A stretch of 64,000 nt of DNA, taken from the NCBI RefSeq assembly GCF_000002425.4, contig NC_037273.1:11709986-11773985 (forward strand), in the 5' to 3' direction. Below are positions 21,989 through 33,104 of the stretch, in pieces. The notes beneath the pieces were generated by a model. It saw only the letters and a program-made list of their open reading frames with translations. It was not told the origin of the DNA and made no database searches. Both the position numbers and the translations under genes were made by a program. How positions within the stretch are numbered: the stretch's first letter is position 1; each line of letters opens with the position of its first letter. This stretch comes from Physcomitrium patens (Eukaryota > Streptophyta > Bryopsida > Funariales > Funariaceae).

Positions 21989-22462
21989 TGTCACGGACCA
22001 AAAATACAAATAAGAAATCTAAACAAGAAGTTCAAGAAGAAATGACAAGAACTAGATTATCAGATGAGTACAAGAGCAACGTCAAGAGAATTGAGCTAGA
22101 GCTTCAAGAGATGTGTTGTCGAGACTGAAGAACTCTTCAGCCTCGACTCCTATATATACTACTGGCCTATGGTTCTAAGGAAGCGCATCAAGAAGCTTCC
22201 CAAGAACTATGAAGCTTCTCGAGCAACTACCCAAGAGCTAGGAAGCTTCTCAAGTAACTTCATAGAATCTACTAGAATATTTTAAGAATCTTCTAGAGCC
22301 TTCTAAGGGAATCTTTAGGGAATCTTCAAAGAATCTTTAAGGAATATTTAAAGAATATTCTAAGAGAATATTCAAGGAATCTTCTGGAAGTTTCTAGAGA
22401 CTTCTTTTTAGAAGGTTCTAGAAACTTGTCTCTAGAAAGGTCTAAGAACTATGTCCCTAACA
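21989..22462 (-). repeat. 5' LTR of element B with TATA, start site and heat-shock array
   Basis: The coding orientation is minus. The TATA box is 22151-22158. The predicted start is A at 22126. A 13-bp inverted repeat with 4-nt loop spans 22118-22147 (12 of 13 paired plus one G.T). U3 holds six contiguous 5-bp heat-shock units at 22377-22404 (one mismatch) and three more at 22411-22423. Confidence 0.92.
22377..22423. promoter_or_regulatory. Heat-shock-element array in the LTR of B
   Basis: GAA at 22377, TTC at 22382, GAA at 22387, TTC at 22392, GAG at 22397 and TTC at 22402 have exact 5-bp spacing. GAA/TTC/GAA follow at 22411, 22416 and 22421. This is the nGAAnnTTCn arrangement bound by heat-shock factors. 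Activity is inferred. Confidence 0.7.
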
Positions 22463-23412
22463 CATTGGCAGAGTTTACTTATAATAACACGGTACATTCT
22501 TCTACAAAACAAACACCTTTCTTTGCTAATTATGGTTATCATCCACGACTTGATACTTTTGACTTTTCAAAAGTTGATAATCCTACTGCGAAAGATTTGG
22601 AAATTTATTTATCAGAGCTACATGCAACGATGAAGGTGTAGTTAAAAGAGGCTCAAGAACAACAAAAGGTCAATGCGGATGTCTATCAAAAGAAACAACC
22701 ACCATTCCTCTTGGGTGATAAGGTATGACTACTTCATCATAATATCAAGACCACTCGTTCTTGTGACAAGTTGGACTATCGAAGGCTGGGACCATTTTCT
22801 ATTTGTGCACAAATCAATCCAATTGCATATCGTTTACATCTACCGGAGTCAATAAAAATCCATCTAGTATTCCACGTGTCTCTTCTTAAATCATACAAGA
22901 CACTGGACATATCAAGAAGACGATAAGCTCGATCTCCTTCTATAGAAGATGGAGAACCAACAACTAGCAGATTCGACTCAAGAGCCTTCATTTGCTGACC
23001 TGCCTGATAAGACATTACGATTGTCACAACCTTCAAGACGACATAATCGAGATGAAGATCTTCAAGTACGATATGTTCTTTTTCGAATAGATGGCGAGAA
23101 ACAATGCATTTGGTATCATGATTTGGAAGGGGACTCTTGATTTTTGGTGATTTTGCTAGAGGCAAGAATAACTCCTGATGGTGTTCCAAATGTTCTATTC
23201 GAAGGAAGTTATGAAGGCCTCAACAATGATTAAATAATTTGATGGACTTCCCGCCTTGGTATGGGACACTACCGATGGTTGAGAGGCCCTATCAATCATC
23301 TTCGAAGAGAACAAAGATCAGAATATGTGGTGAATATAATTCATCGCATCATAGATTTTCTCAACATATGATGACTGCTCTTCATGGAACTCGCCTCTAG
23401 AAGGGGGGGTAA
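22463..23412 (+). pseudogene. 3' end of a CR1 chromovirus: integrase C-terminus and 3' ORF, chromodomain deleted
   Basis: Starts inside the post-integrase region ('LAEFTYNNTVHSSTKQTPFFANYGYHP'), continues through 'KVNADVYQKKQPPF' and 'PESIKIHLVFHVSLLKSYK', then jumps near 22945 from the 'SRRR' linker directly to the 3' ORF at ATG 22949. The roughly 300-bp chromodomain segment present in A and E is missing. The 3' ORF (22949-23371, 423 nt) starts MENQQLADSTQEPSF and carries GHYRWLRGPINHL with two stops. A G-rich polypurine tract (23398-23412) precedes the LTR. Confidence 0.8.
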
Positions 23413-23974
23413 TGTCACGGACATATTCATGTAAGCTAGTAATTACATATACAAATAGGTGGAAGTAAGTAAAAGTAAATAAAAGTAAATTAATTCTATA
23501 GTATTTAATATGAAAGCTTCTTAGAAGCTTCATAGACGTTGCTTTGACTTCATAGGTATCTTTAATTGACTTTTTGGATTAGAAACGTGGTCAACAAATT
23601 GGCCATGTACCACACATGTTGTTAGTTTGAAGATCAAGCTAACTATGTGGCCCATACGTAAAAAAAACTTGCATTGTAAGTCAAAGCATGTGTCCTACAA
23701 AGTCAACACATATTGGAGGTCCTATAGAACGTTGCCACGTAGCCCCTAGTTAGATAGTATATATAGAGACAAGAGTGAAGCCTTCTTCACTCTTGTCAAC
23801 TCTTTTCTTGCTTCTAGTCTAGTTTCAAGGGTCCCTAGTTTTCTTGTCTTTTGGCAATAGCCATTCTAGTTTCTCTTTCAATATACATACTTATTTATTT
23901 ATATTTTGTTACCTTTCTTTGAGTGAAGGCTCACTTATCTGAATTACTTTTTCATCAAGTTCTTGTCTCTGACA
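23413..23974 (+). repeat. CR1 LTR
   Basis: 562 bp, TGTCACGG...TCTGACA. The TATA box is 23758-23765 and the predicted start ACTCTTGTCAA is 23789-23799. A perfect 13-bp inverted repeat (23768-23780 with 23785-23797, 4-nt loop) surrounds the start. It is the 3' LTR of the upstream fragment. What follows is the protease of another element, not a primer site. Confidence 0.88.
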
Positions 23975-24450
23975 CCTCTTCATGTAGAAGTCATGTGGTT
24001 GTCTATTATCTTTTAGAGATATTATTCATGAAATAATAACCAATAGTCATAATAGCTTTGTGATATTTAATATTATTAGATCTCTTTCTAATCTAATTAT
24101 TTTAGGCTTATTGTGGTTAGAAAAATACAACCTTCAAGTAGATTAGATTTCTTGTATGTTTGAATTTTTTAAAAGTAGAACTAAAAGTGTAGTTAATCAA
24201 ATAGAAAATTATAAATTTAGTACAATTAAACCTATCTTTGTAAATGCAAGAGCTTTCTTACATGTTCTAAAAGAATGATCATCTTGTGTCATTTATGCTA
24301 CATTTATATTTAATAGTATAAAGACTTCAAGTGGCATTCCAAACCAATGTCAAGAATTTTAAGATGTATTTGAGAAAAAGAATATAGATACTCTTTCAAA
24401 TCATTGTCCCTATGACTATTCAATTGAACTTTAAAAAAAACCACAAACGC

Positions 24451-26175
24451 TGTCGTAATACATCAAGTTTTGCTTGAAAATACTCTCGGTACCTGACTAT
24501 GGAAGATAGAATGAAAATTGCAACAAAAAAATCGTAATTCTAATAGAATACTAATAATTCTCTAATTAGACCATAATAATGCTAAGCAAGCTTTAATCAA
24601 ATTCAAAGAAACCTCAAAGAAATTTCAAAGAAATAATAAGAAATCTTAAAGAAATTTCAAAGAAGTAATAAGAAATCTTAAAGAAATATTAGAATGATCA
24701 CAATTATCTCTCAAATACATCTCAATTCAATCTTAATTTAATCCTAGTTAAAATCCTATTGGACTTCATTCAAATTTTAGGCCAAAACTAATTAAATCTT
24801 AAACCCTAAACAAATCCTTATAAAATCCTAAATCCTAAATTAAATCCTAACTAAACCTTAAATCCTAAATCAAACTGTAAATCAAACTCTAATCAAATAC
24901 TAAAAAAACCTTAAACCAAATCCCAATCAAATCCTAAACCAAATCCTAATCAAACCCTAAATCCTAAACCAAATCCCAACCAAACCCTAAATCAAATCCT
25001 AAATCCTAAATCAAATCCTAATCAAATCCTAATTCTAAATCAAATCCTATCAAAGCCTAATCAAATTCTAAACCAAATCCTAAACCCTAAATGAAACCCT
25101 AATCAAACTCTAAATCCTAAACCAAATCCTAAACAAATCCTAGTAATTCCTACAACAGATTTAAACTTCAATAACTAATGAATGAACCATTGATTTTAAC
25201 TCAAAATTTACATGCTTCTTAAAAACTAAGTTGAAAATAAATACAAAAAATTTAAAAAGGATCGGAATTACTAAATATACGATAACCTCAAAAGTATGCT
25301 TGGATATTGGTCGGCCTCCTTCTCCAATCTTGATGCCAATCTCTTCGAGCCAATATCTCTCTTTTTCGACGTTCGATTGATCTCAAAATTTACATATATA
25401 TAGAAAAATAAGTCTAATATCCTCTCACATAAATTTCACTCCAATCCAATAAGTAGATTGCAAGAAATCTTAAAAATCCTCACTAGACCTAAAATTCTAC
25501 TTTCTATGATCTTGACTCACTTGAACCTCAATAACCCTCAATTTAATCATTAGATTGAATTCAAATTCACAACACATATTAAACACATCTATAAATATTA
25601 ATCTACAAAATTTCACTTATAGATCTATTATAAAATTCTTGAAATCATCCAAAACGTAAACCCTATTTTATTTCACAAAATCCAAGTCATCCAAAACAAA
25701 CCTTGACTTTGCAAATCTCTTACAAAGTCAATGTAGATCCAAATCACCCAAAAATAATGCTCATAGAAATCCTATCCAATCTTCTATCAAATTCCACTCT
25801 TTGATCTGCCAATGGATCTAGGAGTCGTCATCGAGACTCAATTTTGTGCCTCATGGTTTGATTTTAATCCTAGTTCATAACCGGCCCTCTCTGGGTATCA
25901 ATATCTAGTTTTTCTAAGTAAATTTTGCTAGAATTTACTCTTAAATTTCTTTTAAAGATGCTTATATCATTTATTTTTCTAATCTACTTTATTTTGTCTT
26001 ATTTATGGCTTTTAAAGTAAGTAGAAGTCACTTTTCTAAAAAGGTAGAATTACTACTAAATATTTTACTACCTTCCTATCTTTTATCCATATTTTTCTTT
26101 ATCTTTTAACTTAGTTCTTTTATAATAAGATCTATATTATCATCTTTTACCATATATTCATATTATAACATGATA
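24451..26175 (+). repeat. Family T solo-LTR-like repeat with telomere-like motifs (copy 3)
   Basis: TGTCGTA...ATAACATGATA, about 1.73 kb, colinear with 7772-9415. Degenerate CCCTAAA-like heptamers occupy about 24785-25145. The bases flanking it are ACGC (24447-24450) and ATGC (26176-26179), which fits a 4-bp target duplication with one CpG decay. No coding frames. Confidence 0.75.
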
Positions 26176-29051
26176 ATGCCATTTAGACCAATCTACAATT
26201 TATCACTAAATGAGTTGACTAAACTCAAGAAGTATATTGAAGAGAATCTAGCTAAGAACTTCTTACGCCATTTCAAATCTCCAGTAGGAGCTTCAATTCT
26301 ATTTGTAAAGAAAAAAGATGAATCATTGTGGATGTATGTTGATTATCGAGGACTCAATAAGATCATCATTAAGAATAGATATCCATTACCTTTAATATGT
26401 GGACTTCTTGAACAATTGAATCAAGCTAAGATCTACACAAAAATAGATCTACAAGGAGCATACAATTTGGTATGCATCAAAGAAAGAGATAAATGGAAGA
26501 TTATATTTTGAACTAGATACATATATTTTGATTATAATGTCATGCTTTTTGGACTTATAAATGCACCAACAACTTTTTAACATCTTATGAATGACGTTTT
26601 TTAAGAATTTTTAAATGATTTTATTTTTTGTCATCTAGACATCTTGATCTATTCTAAGAATATAAAAAAACATGAACTTCATGTTCATCGTGTGTTACAA
26701 AAATTAAGAGATGTGGGATTCTATGCCAAGATAGAAAAGTGTGTATTTCACACTACTCAAGTTGACTTCTTAGGTAATATCATTTCAAATGATGGATTTA
26801 TGATAGATCCTAAGAAAGTTTAAACTATTATAAATTAAAAGATTTTAAAAGCAATATGAGATGTCCAATATTTTTTAGGATTTTCTAACTACTATCAATT
26901 CTTTATTAATAGCTTCTCTTAAGTTGTAACTCCACTTATATGTTTGACTTCTAAAGACAAACCTCAATGGAATTAAGAAGCGGAAGTAGCATTTGAAGCT
27001 AATAGATAATTTTTCTTTCTGCATTAATTTTATAACATATTGACTTCTCTTAGACATTCTTTATAGAAACAAATCCATTGGACTTTGCTTTGGATACCGT
27101 ATTATTACAAATAGAAATAAATGATAAAATTTTCTTAGTAGCTTTTTATTTCAGAAACTTTTCAACAGCCAAGATTAATTATGAGATCCACGACAAAGAA
27201 CTTCTTATAATTGAGGATTCTTTTTAAGAATAACATCATTATTCTAAAGGAGCTTTTAGTCCATTCATCATATATAGAGATCACAAGAATCTCAAATACT
27301 TCATATCAATATATATTTTGAATCATCACCAAGCTCATAAGAGCATGTCTTTATCAAGATTTGATTTCAAGTTCACATATCGACCTGGAAAATAACAAGA
27401 TTTATCAAATGACCTTTCTAGACATTCTTATCTTGCACCAAAAGAAGAAAATGCATCTTTCAATCAATAAAGAATGATTCTCTTGAACTCCAAGTATTTT
27501 CATCTTTAAGTAATAAAATCAACATTAATTGTTGATTCAACCTTTGTTAAATAAATTCAATCAAGTATGTCTTTTAATCTTCTTGTTCATGATATCAAAA
27601 ATCTTTCTTTCAAGTCTCATGATGCTTTTAAATTTGAATTCAAAAACAACCTACTCTATTTCAAAGGATGCTTTTATATTTCAGAAAGAGAAACACATTT
27701 ACATGTTTTTTAAGTACACCACAATTTTTCAACAGTTGGATATTTTGGATACAACAAGACTTTAGAGCTGATACTTAAAGATTTTTGGTAGCTGCAAATA
27801 TGGATGGCAGTCAAAGATTTTGTTCAATCATGTGATATTTTTGATATTGAGCAAACTCCCTGTCATTGACCTTATGGACTTCTTCAGCCATTATCTATTC
27901 CAAAACAACCATGGTCTTCTATTTTTATGGATTTTATCATGGATCTTCTGGTTTTAAATTTATATAATTTTATATTTGTGGTAGTAGATTATTTTACAAA
28001 GATAGCATATTTTGTACTATGTACAAAATTTATCACAGGTGAAGAAATAGCTAAGCTTTTTTTTGACAATATCTATTAATATCATGGATTGCTCATAGAT
28101 ATTATATTAGATAAGAAGACTCAATTCATATCAAGATTTTGATGAATCTTTTATAAGTTTCTAAAGATAGATATGAAGCTATTTTGAGCCTTTCAACCTC
28201 AAATTGATGGACAGATAGAGTGTATAAACCTAGTTTTGGAATAATATTTAAGATATACAATCAATTATTAATGAGACAATTGAAAAATTCTTTAGTCATT
28301 GGCACATTTTGCTTATAATAATATGATATATTTTTTTATACAATAAACACTTTTTTTTGCCAATTATGGTTATCATCTATGATTTGATACTTTTGACTTT
28401 TCAATAGTTTATGGCAAAAGATTTGGCAAATTATTTATTAGAGCTACATGTAATAATTAAGGTACAATTAAAAAAAAGCTCAAGAATAAAAAAAAATAAA
28501 TGTAAATATTTATTAGAAAAAAAAACTATAATTCAATGTTGGTGATAAGATATGGTTACTTTATCACAATATTAAAACTATTCATTTTTGTCACAAATTG
28601 GACCATTGTAAGCTTAGACCTTTTTTTAATTCTGAAAAAATCAATCTAGTTACATATCAACTATACCTACTAAAATTAATGAATATTTATCTTGTATTCT
28701 ATATGTCTCTTCTTGAACCATATAAGATAGTGAACATACTAAAAAGAAGACAAGTACCACTTCTTCTTATAGAAGTAGATAATAATGAAGAATTTGAAGT
28801 GGAAGAAGTCTTAGATTCAAGGTGGCTTTGAAATAGGTTGGAATATCTTCTTCATTGGCATGGATATGATATTAGTGAATGTAAATGAAAGCTAGCAAAG
28901 AATCTTAGAAATGAAGTAAAGAAGGTAGAGGCTTGTCATCAACAACATCCATCAAAATCAAGATCTTTCTTAAAAAAAATAAGATCTAGGCAAGATAATA
29001 CTCTATTTTCTATTCTTATTATAGCTTCTTTGTATTTGTGACACTTAAGAG

Positions 29052-29474
29052 ATGGAAAACCAACAACTAGTAGATTTGACGTAAGAGCCTTCATTTACTC
29101 ACTTATTGGATAAGATATTGTAATTGTCACAACCTTCAAGACGACTTAATCAACATGAAGATCTTGAAGAATGACATGTTCTTCCTTGAATACATCGCAA
29201 GATACAATGCATTTGGTATCACAACCTTAGAAGGGACTCCTGATGTTTGGTGATTTTATTACAGGTAGGAATAATTCCTAATGATATTTCAAATATTTTA
29301 TTTGAAGGAAGTAATGAAGGCGTTAACAATAATCAAATAATTTGGTGGTCTTTCTATCTTAGTATGGAATATTATTAATGGTTGAGAGGCCTTATCAATT
29401 ATCTTTAAAGAGAACAAAAATTAGAATATGTAGCAAATATAATTCACTGCATCTTAGATTTTCTCAACATATAA
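29052..29474 (+). pseudogene. Decayed 3' accessory ORF of element E
   Basis: Starts ATG (MENQQLVDLT) and is 423 nt, the same length as the A and 22949 copies although its sequence has diverged. It contains several stops. The C-terminal motif is degraded to 'WLRGLINYL.REQ'. Position and length conservation support a real ancestral gene. Confidence 0.65.
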
Positions 29475-29515
29475 TGACCGCTCTTTGTGGAACTTATGCC
29501 TAGAAGGAAGAATAA

Positions 29516-30031
29516 TGTCATTGACATACATATATAAACCAATAATTACTTATATAATTAGATAGAAGTAGGTTAATTCTATAATATCTTCTATAGTAGC
29601 TCTTGAGAAGCTTCATAGATATTGCTTTGACTTTATAGGTGTCTATAATTACTTTTTTAGATTAGAAACATCATCAACAAGTCAGCCATGTGCGACATAT
29701 GTTGAGAGCTTGAAGAACAAGCTAACTATGTGGCGTACATATAAAAAACTTACCATGTAAGTGAAGACATGTGTCTTGCAAAGTTAATACATATTAGAAG
29801 TTTTATAGAACATTATTATATAGCTCCTAATTAGATAGTATATACAGAGGCAAAAATAAAGCCTTCTTCACTCTTATCAACTTCTTTCTTGCTTCTAGTC
29901 TAGATTCAAAAGTCTCTAATTTCCTTGTCTTTTGGTAATAGTCATTCTAGTTTCTTTTTAATATACATACTTCTTTATTTTTATTTTGTTATACTTGTTT
30001 ATTTACTTTCATCAAGTTCTTGTTCCTAATA
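29516..30031 (+). repeat. 3' LTR of element E (CR1)
   Basis: TGTCATTGAC...CCTAATA (decayed end), about 516 bp, with recognisable TATA region and promoter inverted repeat ('gcaaaaataaagccttcttcactcttatcaa'). Confidence 0.8.
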
Positions 30032-30720
30032 ATTTATCATTTTACATGTTTTTATTACATGCTATAAATTTTATCATGATCAAAAAGTTAAATTGATGGT
30101 TATTGAAATTCACATAGATTGGAATCTCAAAAATAAAGGTTTGAAGGTTAATGAAGGTTTCTACAATTTTTAGCAATCTACCAATTGGATTGAAGTGAAA
30201 TTTTTGTATATAACTAGTAGACTTGATTTTCAACATATATATGAATTTGAAGAGGTATTTAATAGTAGAATCAAGAAATTTTAGGTCAAGAAAATTGGCA
30301 TCAAAATTGGAACAAAAAAGCTAGCCAACACTTGAATGGATTTTAGGATTTATCTTCTATTTGGCAAGTTTGATCTTCTTAAAAATATTTGTGCTTGTTG
30401 CAAGCTTAATTATTGAAAGATGTACAAAATTTGAATTCAAAACAATAGTTTGATTGTTGATTATGGAGGTTTCAATTTGCTATAGGATTCCTTAAGAGTT
30501 TATTTAAGATTTAGAATTGGTTTAGAATTTGAGATTTGATTAGGATTTGTTTAGAAAATGATTTAAATTTGATTAAGATTTCTGTAAGATTTATTTAAGA
30601 TTTGAATAAGATTTGTTTGAGATTTTTTAAAGATTTTTCTAAGATCTATTTTGGATTTGTTTAGAATTTGAATAGAATTAGTTTGAATTTGATTAAGAAA
30701 ATAGAGTTGTAAAAAAATTT
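30032..30720 (-). repeat. Family T fragment, minus strand
   Basis: The reverse complement aligns with the middle of the T repeat. TTTAGGATTTG-like heptamers lie at about 30480-30700 and the post-array segment at 30041-30480. The 3' end is missing. It abuts the LTR of element E. Confidence 0.6.
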
Positions 30721-31060
30721 CTTATTCATGATACAATAGCAAATTCAAATAATTGAACCATCTCCATCTCTAAAATATGCTTCAATTTTATTTTTTTTAT
30801 ATAACATGTTAAATACTTTGTAATATCTTTTCTTTCAAATTGATCAAACTTATCCCCAACCACCTCTAATGTTTTATTCTATATTCTTTTGCAATCTTTA
30901 ACTTATTGATGTTGTATAAATAAAGTTAAAGCTTCAAACATGCTTGCAGAGTTAGGATTAAGATACCTTATCTTCTATCAGTACTTCTACTTATAGTTCT
31001 AATTGAAGCTCCATCTATAGCTCTTCCTTTAAATTTTTTTTAATGGAGATTTTTAAGAAA
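30721..31060. other. AT-rich spacer, nothing recognised
   Basis: No frame, repeat or RNA gene is recognised between the T fragment and the GY gag. It may be the far 5' part of element GY. Confidence 0.4.
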
Positions 31061-32550
31061 AATTAGAAATATTTCTTTAAAAAAAAGAAAAAAAAAAAAA
31101 AAAAAAAGATAAAGAATTAGCAATAAATTTGAAAGAAGTAGAGAAAGGTGATAAGTTTGCTTACAAAAAGAAAAAAAAATGATAAGGTGGATATTCAAAG
31201 ACCATCACAAATATTTAAGAAAAAAATACCTACTATTTATCATACATCTATAATTCAATTTTCAATGAAAGTAGAGAAAAATTAGAGAGAAATTTTAGTA
31301 AAGAAAAAATGATGGTGTTTGTGAAAGATGCTTTTAAAGTAGATACAATCTCAAGAAATGAAGAATTAATATATTGGATGGAAAAAAATTCAAGAAAATT
31401 TTTAAACATAAATTTAAAATTTTTAAGAAAATTTAGTTTTTTGTAGTCAAATGTAATGAGTTATGATAAAAAAAAATTATTAGAAATGATTTAAAACGTG
31501 TTGGCAATAATATTTGATAAATTATTTGGTGGGATGATTTAATAGATAGATTATTGGTGCATGTTCACATTGCAAAGAGTTAATATAAAGCATTAATAGA
31601 AAAAAAACAAATGAGAGATGAAAGTAATGAAGGGCCATCAAAAAGAACTACAAGAAGAAAAAAAAAAGCATGACAATAAAAAAAATCCTATACATGAAGA
31701 TAACAAAGAATATTTCTACAAAAAAATTAAATTAAATTAAATTAAATTAAAAAATAATAAAATAAAGACTCCTACTTACAAATTATAATTAGATATTAAA
31801 GCTGCTACAAATTTGAAGAAGATATTGAAGAAGCAAAATTTAAATAGAAAGATCAAATTTACAATTGAAGAAATTCTAGAAATTTCAAAGCTTGAATTTT
31901 ATGAAATTATTATTGATACAATATAAAAAAAATGACAATTTATAAAAGATATTATGACATCAAATGCGCAAGGAATAAGAGCAATGGAAAAAAATGAAGA
32001 TAAAAAAGCTGAAATGTAATTTTTTAGAGATGTCTTGCAAGTAAGATTTACAAAAAGAAGATGTAATTTAAGCTTCTAATCATTATTCTTGAAGTCATTG
32101 GATAAGAGCTATTATGGAAACTTTGTTAAAATTAAGAGATATAGAAGAATCAGTTGTAGCATTGATATATTTTGGTTTTTAAATCAATTTGATATCAAAA
32201 GAATTGTATAAAAAGAAAAAAATAGCCTACTAATATTGAACATGGATGAATGATAAGAATAACAAATAATTCAAAGAAAAATTTACATAGAGCTTATTCA
32301 AATATCAAGATGACAATAGAAAATATTATTTATGAATAATTGTTTTTTACTAAAGATATGCCTACATATCCTATTACATTGGAACAACCATATATTATTT
32401 CTACTTAAATAGAAATAAAGGTAATAGATGATGATTTAGCCTATGCAAAGAGAAGTTAAGATAGAAAGAGGATGATATAATTTTAATAGTTTGTGCAAAT
32501 TATGAAAAAAATTGAGATAGTTTGAAGGAAAATCTTTTGCCAAGGATATA
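31061..32550 (+). pseudogene. Element GY, left part: decayed gag-protease
   Basis: A lysine/glutamate-rich decayed frame. The segment near 31840-32060 ('KIKFTIEEILEISKLEFYEIIIDTI...FFRDVLQVRFTKRRCNL') and the protease-like segment near 32150-32220 ('INLISKELYKK', after an aspartate-serine-glycine position that has decayed) belong to a gypsy lineage unlike the chromoviruses here. It stops at 32550, where GX inserted. The bases ATATA before the break recur after GX at 50953. The reading resumes at 50958 in the linker towards RT. Poly-A tracts near 31080 and AAATT repeats near 31730 add length noise. Confidence 0.7.
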
Positions 32551-32758
32551 TGTAATTGCTCGTTTTACTTATTCCAAATTAATCTAATAGAAATAAACCC
32601 ATATAGGGAGATTCGAATTCGGAGAATGACTAGTTGCTTAAGCGTTCACGTTAGGGTCACACAATCAATTACCTCCTGAATGTATCGTCTCTATTTCTAA
32701 TATCTGAATACACAAAGAAACCATAATCTCCTCCTTCACCTTATCGGTCTCTTTCTTA
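32551..32758 (-). repeat. GX 3' LTR, outer part
   Basis: Begins TGTAATTGCTCG, matching TGTGATTGCTCG at 44248. It continues at 38677 after element C. Confidence 0.88.
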
Positions 32759-33054
32759 TGTCACGGATACAGAATATAGACTTGATATCTACCAAGAAGT
32801 TGAAGAAGAACTGGCAAGAACTAGATTAATCACATGAATACAAGAACAACACTAGAGAGGTGAACTAGAGCTCTAAGAGATGTGTTGTCGAGACTGAAGA
32901 ACTCTTCAGCCTTGATTCCAATATATACTCCTATTTAGGAAGCTTTTCAAGCAACTTCTACCAACTAGGAAGCTTCTAGAAGGTTCCAGAGACTTGCTTC
33001 TAGAAGGTTCTAGAAACTTATCTCTAGAAGATTCTAAGGACTATGTCCCTAACA
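32759..33054 (-). repeat. 3' LTR of element C with heat-shock motifs
   Basis: TGTCACGGAT...CCCTAACA. Heat-shock units GAA/TTC/GAA/TTC lie at 32969, 32974, 32979 and 32984, and TTC/GAA/TTC/GAA at 32998, 33003, 33008 and 33013. It keeps the intact start sequence (TTGTCGAGACT, 32885-32895). Confidence 0.92.
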
Positions 33055-33104
33055 TCACCCCCTCCTTTAGCTTCGAGGTTTCTAAGAAGCAATGTTGTTG
33101 TCAA

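Larger units (their letters stand above)
15929..22462 (-). mobile_element. Element B: CR2 chromovirus, structurally complete, minus strand
   Basis: Two 474-bp LTRs differ at roughly ten positions (about 2%). Between them, on the minus strand, come the primer site, leader units, gag, a -1 frame pol (PR, RT, RNase H, INT, chromodomain), a 3' ORF and a purine tract. It is the best preserved element here and has higher GC than CR1. Coding decay is mostly C-to-T or G-to-A stops. Flanking bases ATTGC (left) and CATTG (right) do not match as a target duplication, and the flanks are non-adjacent parts of a CR1 element, so B is probably a recombinant of two insertions. Confidence 0.9.
23975..29515 (+). 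pseudogene. Element E: 5'-truncated, decayed CR1 chromovirus pol, with T insertion
   Basis: Begins abruptly in the protease-to-RT linker (equivalent to the 'VHVEVID' block), with no leader or gag. A T repeat (24451-26175) interrupts just before RT. RT is open over 26170-26511 ('[14 protein letters not shown]', 'KIDLQGAYNL') and decays further on. RNase H lies near 27060-27420 ('DFALDTVLLQIEI' type), integrase near 27640-28480, and the chromodomain near 28780-28900 ('FEVEEVLDSRW...HWHGYDISEC'). The 3' ORF follows, then the LTR at 29516. Many stops. It was either truncated on insertion or lost its 5' half by recombination at the LTR. Confidence 0.78.

Noticed and set aside
23413..29515. E as a complete element bounded by LTRs 23413-23974 and 29516-30031
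   Set aside because: Nothing between the left LTR and the protease corresponds to primer site, leader or gag, and the left LTR follows a polypurine tract, so it is the 3' LTR of the preceding fragment. A deletion remains possible.
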